A stretch of DNA of 64,000 nt from Paragordius varius (taxonomy: Eukaryota > Nematomorpha). The DNA is taken from contig OZ176054.1 in assembly GCA_964247055.1 (NCBI GenBank), forward strand, positions 11,780,001-11,844,000, in the 5' to 3' direction. The position numbers and the translations under genes are program-made. The notes below the pieces were generated by a model. It saw only the letters and a list, made by a program, of their open reading frames with translations. It was not told the DNA's origin and searched no databases. Positions 43,851 through 57,200 of this stretch are shown piece after piece (positions within the stretch are counted from its first letter, which is position 1; the number at the start of each line of letters is the position of its first letter).

Positions 43851-45790
43851 CCATATACAGTTCAAAATTACCCTTAAACAATTCAAATTCACCCCTGAAC
43901 AATTCAAATTCACCCTTCAATTCAAATTCCCTTGAACAAAAAACTTATATTGAGCTTCATATTATCAAATTTAAAGGGAAAATACTTTGGGGATTATTTT
44001 GCTATATCTTAATATTTTTTTTAATGGTTTATTAATAAAATGCAAAGTGGAAATACCTACATTTAATAGAAGATTTCATAATTTTTTTGTTTTTTTGATC
44101 AAGATTATAATACAAACATTAAACCAATTATTAGCCATAAATCATTTAATATATTTATAATAAAATATATACTGTTAAAAAAATAATTATTGGTGCTAAG
44201 TACGTCCCTCTGCAGCATTTACAATATGGTTAACATAATCGGAAAAGCCTTTAACATCTGATGCTGTTAACTGTTGGCATCCATAGACTAAATCTTTTAA
44301 TGAAACATTACTTTCATTATTATTAATTGAGGAGCAGACATAAGATTTCATTTTGGAAAACGCGTTTTCAATTGGGTTGAGCATGTAACTGTATGGATCC
44401 AAAAATGAAATATTGTAGTGGTATCCATCAGCTATGTTGTTTAATACTTCCCTTTTGTGAATCTTTGCATTATCCATAAAAAAATGAATTTCTTCTAAAT
44501 TCGAAGAGGTGAGATATTCACATAAATCTCTAAAAAAATAGAAAATATGTCTCCATTTACATTCCTTTCACATTATATTCTATAAAATACAATTCGCTGG
44601 GACACAATGCGATAAGGGTTATGCGTCTTCCTTTTATGTTGTTGGGTATCAATTATAATAATCATTGTTATGAGTTACAAAAAATATTAAGTGTAGATCG
44701 CAAGGTAGAAAGAGATATGAAAAGATTACTAATCGCAGTGTAACCATAGTCTAAAAATAATTAGCGAAAACCCCTTAATCACTCTAAAATAGCTCAAATT
44801 ACTTTTAAACATGAATGCGATTTTCGCATTTCTTGCTGTACCCAAAATATTATCCAACAAATAGCTATAACATTAAAAAAACTCATACTACCGTGATTAA
44901 CAAAATAAATGATCCTAATACAATAAGAAAAAGAAAAGAATATGCCATTTGGCTTAACGAAACGTTTGTTGTGATACAACAAAAGTGGTTTTCATCGATG
45001 ATTGTGGTTTCCACAACCACCTTAGGCGAAATTTTGGAAGATCTAAACGTGGTACAAGAGCCAAACATAAAAGGAAGACACATAACCCTTATCGCAGCTA
45101 TTGGGTCCCAGGGAATCGTATTTCATAGAATATAATGTGATAGGAATGTAAATGGAGACATATTTTTTAATTTTATCAAAGATTTATGGGAATATCATAC
45201 CTCTTCGAATTTAGAAGAAATTCATTTAACAATGAATAATGCAAAGATTCACAAAAGGGAAGTTTTAAACAACATAGCTGATGAATACCACTACAATATT
45301 TCATTTTTGGGTCCATACAGTTACATGCTCAACCCAATTAAAAACGCGTTTTCCAAAATGAAATCTTATGTCTGCTCCTCAATTAATAATAATGAAAGTA
45401 ATGTATCATTAAAAGATTTAGTTAGCTATGGATGCCAACAGTTAACAGCATCGGATGGAGGGACGTGCTTATGTGCACCAATATTTTTTTAACACTATCT
45501 TAATTATAAATATATTAATAAATGATTTATGGCTAATAATTGTTTTAATGTTTGTATTCTAATCTTGGAACATCAATAAAACAAAACAATTATGAACTAT
45601 TAAATGTAGGTATTTCCACTTTGCATTTAATTAATAAACCATTAAAAAAATATTAAGATATAGCAAAATAATCCCTAAAATATTTCCCTTTTAAATTGAT
45701 AATATGAAGCTCAAAATAAGCATTTTGTTCAAGAGTGAATTTGAAATGTTCAGGGAAAATTGTTTGTGGGTGAATTTGAACTGTGAATGG
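43851..45790. mobile_element. Tc1/mariner-type transposon composite: two inverted copies
   Basis: Flanked by TA, with outer ends carrying repeats of TTCAAATTCACCC and its inverse. The arm 43851-44660 (transposase on minus) is the inverted duplicate of about 45060-45790 (transposase on plus). Left arm: DNAKIHKR..PYSYMLNPIEN, with the D and E of the DDE triad 34 residues apart (DD34E, as in Tc1). It lacks the first Asp region. Right copy: has the first block FIDDCGFHNHLRRNFGRSKR (45000 region), but the second Asp is Asn (NNAKIHK), the catalytic Glu is Lys (LNPIKN), about 42 nt are deleted before its end, and the frame shifts at least twice. Neither copy can be active. Confidence 0.85.
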
Positions 45791-45791
45791 T

Positions 45792-46089
45792 AAATAATTG
45801 ACAGTATAAATTCACCCTCTAACAAATCAAATTCACCCTAAAATAAATTATGTTTTTTAAGATTAATAATTACCTATATTTTTTTAATTTTTAAAAATGA
45901 AATTTCGTTTAATTAATATAATACTGAAAAAATAATAAACTATGCCATAAGAATATATTTCTTATTAATGATGAGTTAAAGCCCGAAAACACATAATTTA
46001 TTTTTAGGGTTTTGAATTGTTAAAGGGTATTTTTGAAGTGTACGAAGGTGAATTTGAATTGTTTAAGGGTGAATTTGAATTGTAAATGG
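45792..46089. mobile_element. MITE, family B, adjacent to the Tc1-like composite
   Basis: TTCACCCT blocks near the left end, GGGTGAATTTGAATTGTAAA at the right, and the interior AAGAATATATTTCTTATTAA inverted relative to 9616-9881. It shares terminal sequence with the Tc1-like composite that it abuts, so it is probably a deletion derivative moved by that transposase. Confidence 0.75.
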
Positions 46090-46742
46090 TATATATATCA
46101 TTAGAATATTTTTTTACCCTCCTGTGTGCATTTAAAGCAACAAAGCTAGGATTGGCAATAAATTTTTTTTAAAAAAAGCACGAGTTCGACATAAAAAAAA
46201 CTTAAATTTTGGCTTATGTTTAAGAATATTTTATAAAGCATTTTTATAATGCATTAATTACTAATAATATAACAATCGACATTGAATGATTATAACTAGA
46301 GACTTTTATAATCGGAAAAGGGCATATTAGATAATTAGTTTATAATGCTGTTAAGGCTTACTATTAATCGGTGTGTTAATTTATTAGATGTTATCTTTTT
46401 AATAATATAAACAAGTTTCAAAGGTTAATGCTTATTTTGCAATGTTCTAGTTTAAAAGTTGTAAGTGGCGGTTAAAAAGATGTCTGTTATTTTTTATAGC
46501 CATTTCACATCTTTTAAATATAATTGAGTTTAAGTCCAAATTTAAATAAAAAATTAATAACAAATTTAATTTGCACAAATTTATTCATTTATAATGTGTA
46601 TATATACACACATCTATTAACATGGCAAATATTTAAGGTATTATATAATTAATTATGAAAATGTTTGCACTAATTAAAGATGTATTATTTTTATATACAA
46701 ATATCCCATTTGAGTTTAAAAAAATCAATTCTTTAAACAAAA
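46090..46742. other. Intergenic, no gene seen
   Basis: 3' flank of NOLC1. AT-rich; no repeat or coding sequence recognised. Confidence 0.5.
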
Positions 46743-48827
46743 CTAATCATCATTGAATTGAACTGAATTCACAGACATTGTTATGGTTCCTCCATAGGAA
46801 CCGCGTTTTTTCTTCGTTTTTTCATGCTTAAAACTTTTACCCTTGGTAAATTTCAGCACATCATTAGCACGTTGTCCAAAGAGATCCCCGTGCTATAGAT
46901 GAGATATAACAAGAAAACGATATTATAAAACGAGAAATCTATTTTACAAGAATAATTTTGTTATTCCAAAAAGTGCATATAATTTAATTTACCTTGGCTT
47001 CAAATGAATTATCAGTTAATTTGGGGTCCACATACACCTCGCCATATGTATCAATTCTTCTAAATGGTTTCTTAGGCTCCAACTAAAATAAATAAAATAT
47101 TGTATAAAATGTGTAAAAAAATTTAGAAAAACCAAGCTACTATTACAAAATTACATTAAATTTGTTATTTTTTGTGTTTATCAAAAAATAATATCATAGT
47201 AAATATTTATGTTACTCTAAGTAGATTTTATTGGTTAAAATATTAAATATTTTAAAATTATATGGTAATCATTAAATATAGTATGACATACATTTGAATT
47301 ATATACAATTCCATTCGTTTCATGGTTGTTGGAGTTTACACCATTGGATTTATATTGATCAATATTTTTATTTTTATTGTTGGGATAATTATTCGAGAAA
47401 CCATTTAATTGATGATAATTGGAATTATATTCAGCGTTGCCGTTCATATGATTCACAAGATGCCCATTTTGAGTTGCAACTTCACCATTAACATCTTGCA
47501 TTTCTGAGTTCGATTCCGTTTGGGTCGCAAATTTTTTCTTTTTCTTTTTTTTCTTTTCACTACTTTGAGGGACTTGTACGATATCAGTATTTGCATTTAT
47601 AGGTGCATTATCAGTAATAAGATTATGGCTGTGATGTTCAACATTACCATTCTCAACAATAATGGTATTGGTTTGTAGTGGAATTTCAAGTTTAACTTTT
47701 TTGGACTTTTTCTTGGGAACAACTGTATCAATTATGTCCACAGCATTTGTTGTTGAGGATGATATTGTTTTAATTGGTGAAATATTCTTTTCTATGTTTT
47801 CGATTTTTTTGGGGGTAGGAGACAGTTTAACTTGATCTAGTATAAAATATTTTAATTAAAAATCATTAGTAAATAAATATAGGGGCTAGTCCCTTTTAAA
47901 TGTGGCTAAATAATATATAGTCAGTGGCGTTACTTTAATAAAGTGAATAAAAGTTTTGAATTTACGTTAATTTATATATCATAAAAATATAAATGAGTTT
48001 AAACAAAAAAACATAATATACCAATATTGTTTGTCGGATTTTTTCCGTTGGATGAAACCGTCTGCTTTTCTTTATTCTTTCTGGATGTTTTGGAAGAATT
48101 TTCATTTTGAGTTTGTGGTTTGTCAGAGTTAGTAATTTTATCTAATTTAATGAAACATTTTGTCATTTCGGCTTTCATGACATCCTTTATGGTCTGAAGA
48201 GTATGGGCTGAATCTTCTTTTGGCAATGTCGGCTGCTCAACCTTTTTCTTTTTATCTTTTGAACTAACCGGTAATTGATTAGTGTTTAAATTCTCATTAG
48301 CAGGATCAACTTGAGATTTTACCGTTGCCACAACTTTACTAATACTTTCTTCATATTTTTTACACCTCAATTGCTCTTGCAGTAAATCGGCCTCGGATTT
48401 TATCGGAACATCTTTTACCGGAGATTTTTGAGGCTGTATTGTTTGTGATAATGGTACTTCAGTGATTGGGGTTACTTGCTCGGCTTTGATATATTTATTG
48501 ACCGATTGTGCAAGTGCAGTAACTAAAGTGTTTAAACTTTTATCTGATTGTGGAGTATTTGGGTTTTTAATGGTTGTATGTGTTTGAAGTGTCACAGCTC
48601 TAGGTATCAGTCCATTTAATTTATTTGTATTTGATTGAATGGGTTTATTTTTGTAATTCGTCTTCCAAAAATCATACAAATCTTCAAGTGTTATTTTATC
48701 AACAATAGAATCATCCTAAAATTTTATAAATTCTTACGATAAATATATGTTCAGAAAATGTTTGAGCTGCTTCAGGAGCATGGTACTTCAAATAATTATA
48801 AACAATTTTATGTAGTTTTTTACCCAT
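46743..48827 (-). CDS. NOLC1: Nopp140 / NOLC1-like nucleolar phosphoprotein
   Basis: Nopp140 shuttles between nucleolus and Cajal bodies and chaperones snoRNPs and RNA polymerase I work. Exons 5' to 3': 48827-48738, 48715-48022, 47836-47292, 47082-46993, 46892-46743; 522 aa, all phases agree. The N-terminus has a LisH-like helix pair (YNYLKYHAPEAAQTF then ITLEDLYDFWK). The middle is low-complexity, with lysine runs (KKKKKKK) and Asn-rich stretches. The C-terminus is the diagnostic SRP40/Nopp140 domain: PFRRIDTY..VDPKLTDNSFEAK (residues about 449-473), then GQRANDVLKFTKGKSF and TKKKRGSYGG. The alternating acidic-serine and basic repeats that fill the middle of vertebrate Nopp140 are hardly visible, and the protein is shorter than the human one (about 700 aa). 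The first intron is 22 nt. Confidence 0.93.
48716..48737 (-). other. Ultrashort intron, 22 nt (NOLC1)
   Basis: Minus strand GTAAGA...ATTTTAG, phase 0. It joins ..SEHIFI to DDSIVDKITLEDLYDF; retention stops translation within six codons. It connects the two halves of the conserved N-terminal region. Confidence 0.87.
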
Positions 48828-49499
48828 GTTGTAAAGTAGCGACAAGCGCAAAAATGTGCAGGCGTAAAAATTTGTAAATTTATTATTTTCTTTTATGTAA
48901 TTATCATTCAGATCAAAATTTTTATTATTCTATGATAAAAATGTAGACCTTCTTTGACTAAATTGTTATTCGGCTTTAGTTTTCCCAGAAGGTTTCGAAA
49001 AATATTTAATGTATTGAAGATATTGGGTAGATTTTAAACAATAATTAATTAGCCTTTTGTGCACATGAGGAAAAAATTGAAAAACTATTTATTATTTTTG
49101 ATACAATTATTATGAGTATAGTTTTCAAATTAGACAAACAGGTAGGAAAATTTTATCGGTATTATAAGATTCACATGAGATAGAATAAATGTTTTTTGTG
49201 GCCCTTTATAATTTTTTGGTGATTACTACTGTTGTAAATCTTCTTCTCATTTTTTTTCGTCACCATTTTTTTGTGTTTTTTGATACTTGAATAAAACACA
49301 TTCATTTTTCTTCGAAACAAATTTGTGGCGTTACATACCCCGTTTAAAATTAATACTTCAAAAATTATGAATTAAAACGATGGCATTGGAATTATATAAC
49401 AATAATGAGCTAATGTAAAATAAAAAATCTTCTAAGAATATTTAACTTATTACAAAAACTAAAGATAAATTAGTCAACTTGACAGTGCATTAGCCTAAT
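48828..49499. other. Upstream of NOLC1, no gene seen
   Basis: Should hold the NOLC1 promoter. No recognisable motif, repeat or coding sequence. Confidence 0.5.
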
Positions 49500-50040
49500 T
49501 ACCATTTCGATTCCAATTGGATATTAAATACCCCAGACAATATGTAAGTTGATATTTTAAAAAAACTAAAGAAGCCGCTCCACTTTAATTTATGCTTTAA
49601 TTTAATAAAAATTATATAAATAAGACATATTTAAATATAATTTAGTTTTGAAAAAAAATCCTCTATGAAACTACTTCGACTCTACAACATTATTGTAAAA
49701 TATCGTGTTTATTCGATTCTAAGCCTAAAATTACGTTTACTTTTTTATTAAAAGCACACAATATAATCAGAAAAAGTGGTATATTTTGCATTATCTTATA
49801 TGTTTATGTACACATGTCATATTGTCTAAATTTTTACCTTTGGGATTTACCTTTGAATAAGTAAGATCAGGTATTTTTCAACGAATTTTTTTATACGGTT
49901 CATTAAAGTTATAGAGTGCAAACATTTGCCGTCCTAATTTGTTCCATATTTTTAAAATTTTTTAATTTTAAACAAGTCTGGGGTATCTAACTCTTAATTT
50001 GAATCGAAGGGTTGAAATGAATGTGTATCCAAGTGTTAAA
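49500..50040. mobile_element. MITE family D copy
   Basis: Starts near CCATTTCGATTCCAATTGG, ends AATTTGAATCGAAGGGTTGA then TGTATCCAAGTGTTA. Oriented as 41374-41961 but more diverged. Confidence 0.75.
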
Positions 50041-50087
50041 AAATGATACAAATTAAACAATTTTGCTCTTCCTATTTAATGGTAGAT

Positions 50088-50278
50088 AAATAAAAACGAT
50101 ATTTTACAAAAATGTTGTAGAATGAAAATGGCGTCGAAATAGCGGAACATTTATAACTAAATTATTTTTAAATTCGGCTTATTTATTATTTTTTTAGCGT
50201 AGAATTATAAATTTAATAGGTTTTTTTCAGTATAATATTTACCTAATAGTCTGCACTAGTTTGATTCGAAGTATTAAA
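50088..50278. mobile_element. MITE family D fragment
   Basis: The block AACGATATTTTACAAAAATG and AAAATGGCGTCGAAATAG matches the family D interior in inverted orientation, ending at TTTGATTCGAAGTATTAA. Confidence 0.6.
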
Positions 50279-51205
50279 TCGTGAATAAAAACAAAATAAA
50301 TGTATGGTTGAAAAAAATAAACAATTAACTTTAAAAAAGTTGTGAATTGCAATATACCACAAATATCATATTCATTTTATAATAATAACCATTCATTACA
50401 ATCGCGTTTTAGTATTCTGAACAGTTAAAGTTAGACTATCTTTAAGTGTTCGTATCTAATACAGGTGAATGTAGTTTAATAATTTAATTTCAACCAAAAC
50501 AACATTCAACCTCATTTTGTTTACTACTTTAAACTTTGGGGTACAAATATTATTCCAAATGTCATCGCAAAAAAATATGGTAATAAGGAGCCCTTCTTAA
50601 ATTGGTACATGTTTTAAGCTGCCGCTACATTAAAGTGCCTCAGTATATAAATAGTGGCTATAACTGAAGGTTTTTCCATTTATTGAAAATATAATCGATT
50701 TATGCTATTGTCGACCAAGTCAGAGCACCGGACAGGGCCCAACAATATTATTGGATATTGTTATTTGCCAAATGAGCTAAATATGCTATTTCTCGACCCT
50801 TTACGATTAGTATAATTCTCTTATATCCAAGGTAACCCCAAAATCCAAACTTTGAAAATCCTTAACATTTTTGAACCAAAGTATATATTTTTTAATGACC
50901 AAGATTTTATCCATTGTATACAATGCTGAAAATAAACTGTTTTATTAGATTCATATCAATGAAGACATAAGATGATGATTAAGACAATGATTTCTGCACG
51001 AAAGAGATAACCTTTTGATATCCATTTATCCTAAAATTTCCTTAATACAAAAAATTGGTTAGTTTAACCAGATAAGAAAGCACTCATTAAAATAGAAATA
51101 TTTTTTATAAATTTATTGTTTAAACAATACATTATAATATAAACACATACAATATGGATGGACAATACAACTATAAATAATAATGCAAATAAAAATAAAA
51201 TTTAT
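50279..51205. other. Intergenic, 3' flank of polybromo, no gene seen
   Basis: Slightly less AT-rich sequence without a recognisable gene or repeat. Confidence 0.5.
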
Positions 51206-54200
51206 TTAAATTTCTCCGACCGAAGATATCCAATTTTCTATGCTAAGTGCGGACCTTAACATACTATCCCGTAAAACATTTAGTGCATGGAGCTTAGCTT
51301 TCCGTACCAAAGTATTAATCTCTTTTTCGGTTTCAGGGTTTTTAAAGTCTTTATCCTGATTACATGCTCCTTTACTATTACTTGGTAAGACCGGTTTCTC
51401 AATATCAATCCAACTTTCTAAACCATTTCTATCCATATCATCATTGGCAGAAGGCAACGTATTTTTTGTCGATTCCGTTGAAGAACGTGCTGCCATGCGC
51501 TTCACATGCTCAATAAAAGCGGCCGAATGAGAAAGTTTAGGTTTAAACGGTGGAGGTGGGATAACAAAAATTGGTTCAAGCTGCCCCTCAGTGTTGTTTT
51601 CATCACCACCGTTCATGCATTTTTGAGTTGGCCTTGTTTGACGCCTCCTATGTATGACAGGATACCCATTCTCATATTCAAACAGGTCGTCTTGTTGGCT
51701 ATCTTCTCCGAATCCCAATCCCGATCCCGCTAAAGTTTTTGCTTGATCCTTAGGCTGGACAGTTAAGCCCGGATAAATACCATCTTGTTCCGTTATAACG
51801 CCCCCAATTACAGTACCGTATGAGGGGATGGAGGAGGTATTTGATGGCACATTGGGATTATTTATGAATCCTCCTCTCATGCCACTCACTGCTCCACCAG
51901 ATAAGGGTAAAGTTGATGCCCCATTCAAATGGCCAGATCCAACAACAATTTGCCTTGACAGTTGATGTGGTCTACTTCCTCCAAAAGGTAATAATGATGA
52001 TGAAGGAACTGTAATAAATGGAAAAAGGTGTTAAAAAAGTTACCCAAAATTTGATAATAAAATTAATTATAAAAAATGCCGTTTGAAATAAAATGTTTGA
52101 TTGAACAAAGATAGAAAAGAACATTGATCATTATGTAAACTAACAAGCATTATTCGTATGAAAATTATTTCGACAAAAAAGCTCTTAATTATACATAAAT
52201 ATTATTTACAGCCAAGATTACCTAATAGTATAGAAAATACAATGTATGATTCCAATATATAATTAGTAATTTGATAAAAAGCTGAAATTTAACCTAATAT
52301 ATTTGTTTTAATGATAACTCTTAATTTAAATTATTAAAAATGCAAAATATAATTATTATAATTCCCAAAAAGGTGGTCAGTCATATCGAGAATTAATGTC
52401 TACATCTAAAAACAAAAAAATTCAAGTTAATTGTATACCATTAGGATTAAGCATGGGAGGAATATTATTGCCTGGGAGCTGATTAAGACCAAGCACACCT
52501 CCAAAATGGGTCGCCACAGAAGCCGCCGCCATATTAGATTGGGCAGACATGTTGTGAACTGCTCCGTGCTGATTAATCAAAGGTCCAGACATATTTGTTC
52601 CACTCATGTGCGAGAATGTTGTGTTTTGTGAATTATCATCTTCAAATCCGTGCATTGACGTATCATTACCACCACCCATTATACTTCCAATGCCACCTGT
52701 GTTAAGAGAGGCAGAATCTACTTGGCACGGACCAATATTATTGTTGACAGTATTAGGTAATTGAAGTCGGGGGCCTAATATCGTACCTTGCAATAACGCC
52801 TTACTCGACACAATAAAATTGGGGCTAATGTGTTCTGGGCGCAAGTTTCTGATCAATGCATTCCCAAAATGACTTTCACGCAAATGTCTTATGAGTCTGC
52901 CCTGGGTCAAAAACTTGGGTTCTTTGTCCTTATTCGTTTGTTTCCAACAATGAGCCCATTTACATGTATACTCTCCGTCCCGGGCTTTAATGTGGTCAGT
53001 TTGGAAGGTGACATGATCCACTAGATCTTGGAGTTCTGCAAACTGAAAATCACAATTTTCCCAAAGACAAGCATATATCCCATTCGCAAGGTACTGTTTA
53101 ATGGTAGGAGGAGGTGCTTGTGACGAAGCATTCAAAGACAGGTTAGACGTAGGCCGTAAATTATTACCACTTAAGTTCTGCTGCGCAAATTGGCCCGAAA
53201 AAGGTGTAGGTTCAGGAGGATGAACCGAAGATGGTGGTGGTCCAGCTGAATTATAAACCGATGGGATTATGGAGGGACTATAACCCGTAGTAGAATTCCT
53301 TTTAATCTTGTGGCTTCGTTTAATTAACTTTTGAATCCTTCGGGCCAATTTATCAGCCGGGGTAGCTGTCGTCCCAGGAGTTATGCTAAAATCATCAACG
53401 TCCGCCGAATCATTGCCACCACCATTCTGCGAATTTGGATTGACCGTCTTTCCATCTGGACCGACCCCAGATGCAAAATTAGTTTTTGTCACGAGTGCTT
53501 TAAGTTCATCACCCAAGGTATTAGCCTTATCCTCGTAAACTGCCTTCTCTTCAGCAGTTAACTGTTTCCACCCAGCTCCAATCATTTTACTGATTTGGCC
53601 AAAACGTTGGTCTGGATGTTTTTCCGTTAACTCTTGTCGTCGTTCCCCGGCATACATAATGTATCCGCTTGGTTTGGCCCGCTTTAGGATATAGTTGTAA
53701 TCTTCATCATCGAGCGATAACTTAAGTTGTTGCGAACAAAATTCTTTAATTTTTTCATCCACGGTTGACGTGTTTTCGCTATTGTTTCTAGATACGTGCG
53801 AAGCATTGTTTGTCGCAAGGGCATTGTTCATATTAAGATTGACCGACAAGTTATTGGGATTGGGGTGATCATGGGATAAACTGGTGGTGCCAGTTTCCCC
53901 AGTACTTCCAAAAAATACTTCAGCCATACTTGGTTTATTATTATTATTAACACTATGGTGTTGCTTATGGCTATTATTGATATTAACAACAGTCTTACTG
54001 TTTCGTGGCGTATTGTATACAATTGAATCCTTAGCATAATAGGTGTTTGTTGCCGATGTTGCAGCCAGTAAATTAGAAAGGGCCGAATGTTGGGAAATGG
54101 CGGATGATGTTTGACCATGTGGCATTGAACGCGCTCCATTATTTCCGCATGGTAAAAGACCAATTACTTGTTGGTTATTTTGTTGTGCCAAAAGATTTTG

Positions 54201-57200
54201 ATATGGACTGGCACATTCAGACGCTCTCCAAGCATCATTTTCATTATTTTTATAAGCTGCCGTCGTATGTTGTAATTTTTGCCCTGAATTAACAACGTTG
54301 TTTGTGTGCGGGGGAATGTTGGTATCAGTAGTATTATTGGTATTATTGTTATCATCATAAATTTCATTGTTATCAAAATGATACCATTCTTTCCGCAAAG
54401 CTTCATGGATCGGTTCACGCGGTGGTTTTTGTGCACAAATTGCTTCATACACAAATGGTAACAGGAATGGGTTATTAGCGGGTGGGTTATGAACCAAATA
54501 CTCGGGGTTAATTTGGTAACGACACACATACAAATCAGTTTCGTCAATTTGCGTTGGCCATTTACGGGAAAACGTTTCAGCCCCTAGGATATGAAGTTTA
54601 CGGCCTGACAGGGCGTAAGGGGAGTCAGACGAATTAGCTATCGTGATAATATTGCTCGCCATTGCTGGATTACTTCTATCATTGTTGGAAGAAAGGAGAA
54701 ACACGTCCTTGGCATTTTTAACGAAACCCGGGTTACTGTGTTTAGCTTGTTGTTCGATCATACGAACATCAACACCACTCGCCATATTATATGGGGGAAT
54801 TTTCGCCCCACTGTAAGCAAAAATGTCATAAGGGTTAAATGTAAACACACAACTTCCAGAACAACAAAGTATCTCCCGTCTCGAGGCTTGGGTATCACCT
54901 ACGATGTTTTGAACTGCTCTCGTAGTGGAGTATATACGATCTATTAATAAGATAAATGATACATTATTATTATTATTATCGGATGAGGCATTCTTCAATT
55001 GTACCAATACGTAATCTCCAACAGTCAAATGCATAAACAACTTTGGAGATGGTGTAGTTTGTGGATCCGCTCCTGTGCTAAGCTTACGTTTTTGATGTTG
55101 TGGCAAATTGGTATCAATCGTCAGTGGCCATTTTACACCCTCGTATTCTTTAGCAGCAGCAGCAGAGATTTTATCATCCGTATTGGAGTTATTTATTGCG
55201 GATGGAACCATATCCTCCAAAGATGTCGGAAAGTCAGGGACAATCGACGTTTGTTGCACAAATTGTGTAAAACTTCGATCGGCAAAAACGGAAGGCGTTT
55301 GCCGTACCAAAACAAGCGGTGTTTCCCGAGCCACAAATGTTATTGGCGATGGCCTACAACCAAGCGCAACATCCGAAGAAGGTGATATGTGATGCCAATG
55401 TTTAATGCGTTTGAAAGCTTTGAGCTTAGTAAAGTATCGTGATTCACAAACAAACACATCTTTGTTATCAAACTGCGGCGGTGTTTTGTACTTTATGTAA
55501 TCCTTGTAAAATAGGACGAGACACTTCCCTCGAACGCGAGATGGGTGTATCCGTTCAAACACATCACTCTTAAAAACTTCTTGGGCAAAAAATCGTTTGT
55601 TAGCTGGGTGAAACGTTTCATAGGGTCGATAAAACCAGCATCCATGAATATACAACTGGGCTGGAGCTGTGTTATCCACACCACTATTTGTGTTATGCTT
55701 AATTTTTTCCTCGCGTGGGAAAGATTGTATACACATTATATGGGGATCGGGGATACCTAGAAAAACGATAAAAAAATGTATAAGATACAGTGTGAGTAAC
55801 TATACATTGCTAGTTTTTCATTAAATAGTTCCATAAAGCCTATAGAGCAAAAAAATATCAAAGAATAGCAGGAAAAAGCAAAAAAATAACTTTACGCCCA
55901 TAATATTTCTCTTAGGGCATTAAGGAAAAACTGGTTAAGTATTTTTATTCTGGTACGTATAACGTCTAAATCAGTAAAACTTACTTTTAAAAAATAAAAT
56001 AGAATGTATGCTAATATTTTCTTCATTTAAATCTTTTTGTTTTCAAGTACGTTTTATCTTTAATACAAAAATTAGGCATATACCTTTATCCTTGGGCTCA
56101 TAGTAAATGAAATCTCCAACGCTAAGTGTCATCCCATTAATTTCATGCGTTTCAAGCGGTTCATCGTCAGGACCTCCACGTTTCCAGTCCCCAAAGCTGC
56201 TATTGACATCGTTCGAATTGCTATTCGTTTCTACCAAATCCATTGAAATACCATTATTTTCATCTATAATACCATCTTCAAGTTTTACATTGCTAACGCC
56301 TGAGTTTTGCTCTGAAGTCGCAATTTTAGTAGTTGTCGTCGTATCATACAAATGTTTCCAAAGTAGTTCAGGTAGCTCATGAACAAAATACTGTATGTTA
56401 TTGCCCTTATCAGTTTTGGAGAAAGCAAGGGCAGATTTAAGCACAAAAAATTTGTTAAAACTCACCACGGAACCAGGGAGAACGTTAGGAGCATTAGATG
56501 AGGATGCTCTTTTAACCAGTCTTAAACAATACTTATCACGCAGGGCAAAATATCTATACACCAAAGCTATGACGGCTTTATACTTTTCATTCGTATTGGG
56601 TAAACTGGGAACAACTAAGGATGCCGAGGGTTGTTCATTTACATCATCCATACTATTCAATTGCTTTTTATGGTTCAAGGATGCGTCGAATTCACATTTT
56701 ATGGCATGGAGAATGTAATACATGGCTTTGCTTAAAAAGTATAGCATATGCTCTTGAAAGATATCTAATCGTTCATACTTATTCATATCCAAGTACCGTT
56801 TAATAATTTCAAGGGTCATAGGGTTATCCCGATACAACGGATTAAAATAGAGTTTGGGTAAATCCAAAAATTTATCTGTGAAAGCTTGTTGACATTCTTG
56901 CAGCAAATCACTGTAGTAGGTGGTAGTAGTTGTTCCATCTTTGTACGTAACAACACCAACGAAAATACTTATAAAGAGTGCTTTAGTCCGTAATTTGACA
57001 TCGGGTTTACCAGCCATCTCTTCACACAACTCGGTACGTTTATCCTGGACAAATTTGTACAAGATAAGGGCATCCTTGTAAATGATCGATTCGGGGTCAT
57101 TGAAAGCAAATGCATTGCTTAGCATGAGATCTAGGTCGGCAAAAAACTCTTGGGCATTCTGATAAGTCGCATTTCCGCTTGATTCAGCCGAGGACGGTGG

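Noticed and set aside
55108-55392. Plus-strand open frames inside the polybromo locus
   Set aside because: Antisense shadows of a long, well-supported minus-strand exon.
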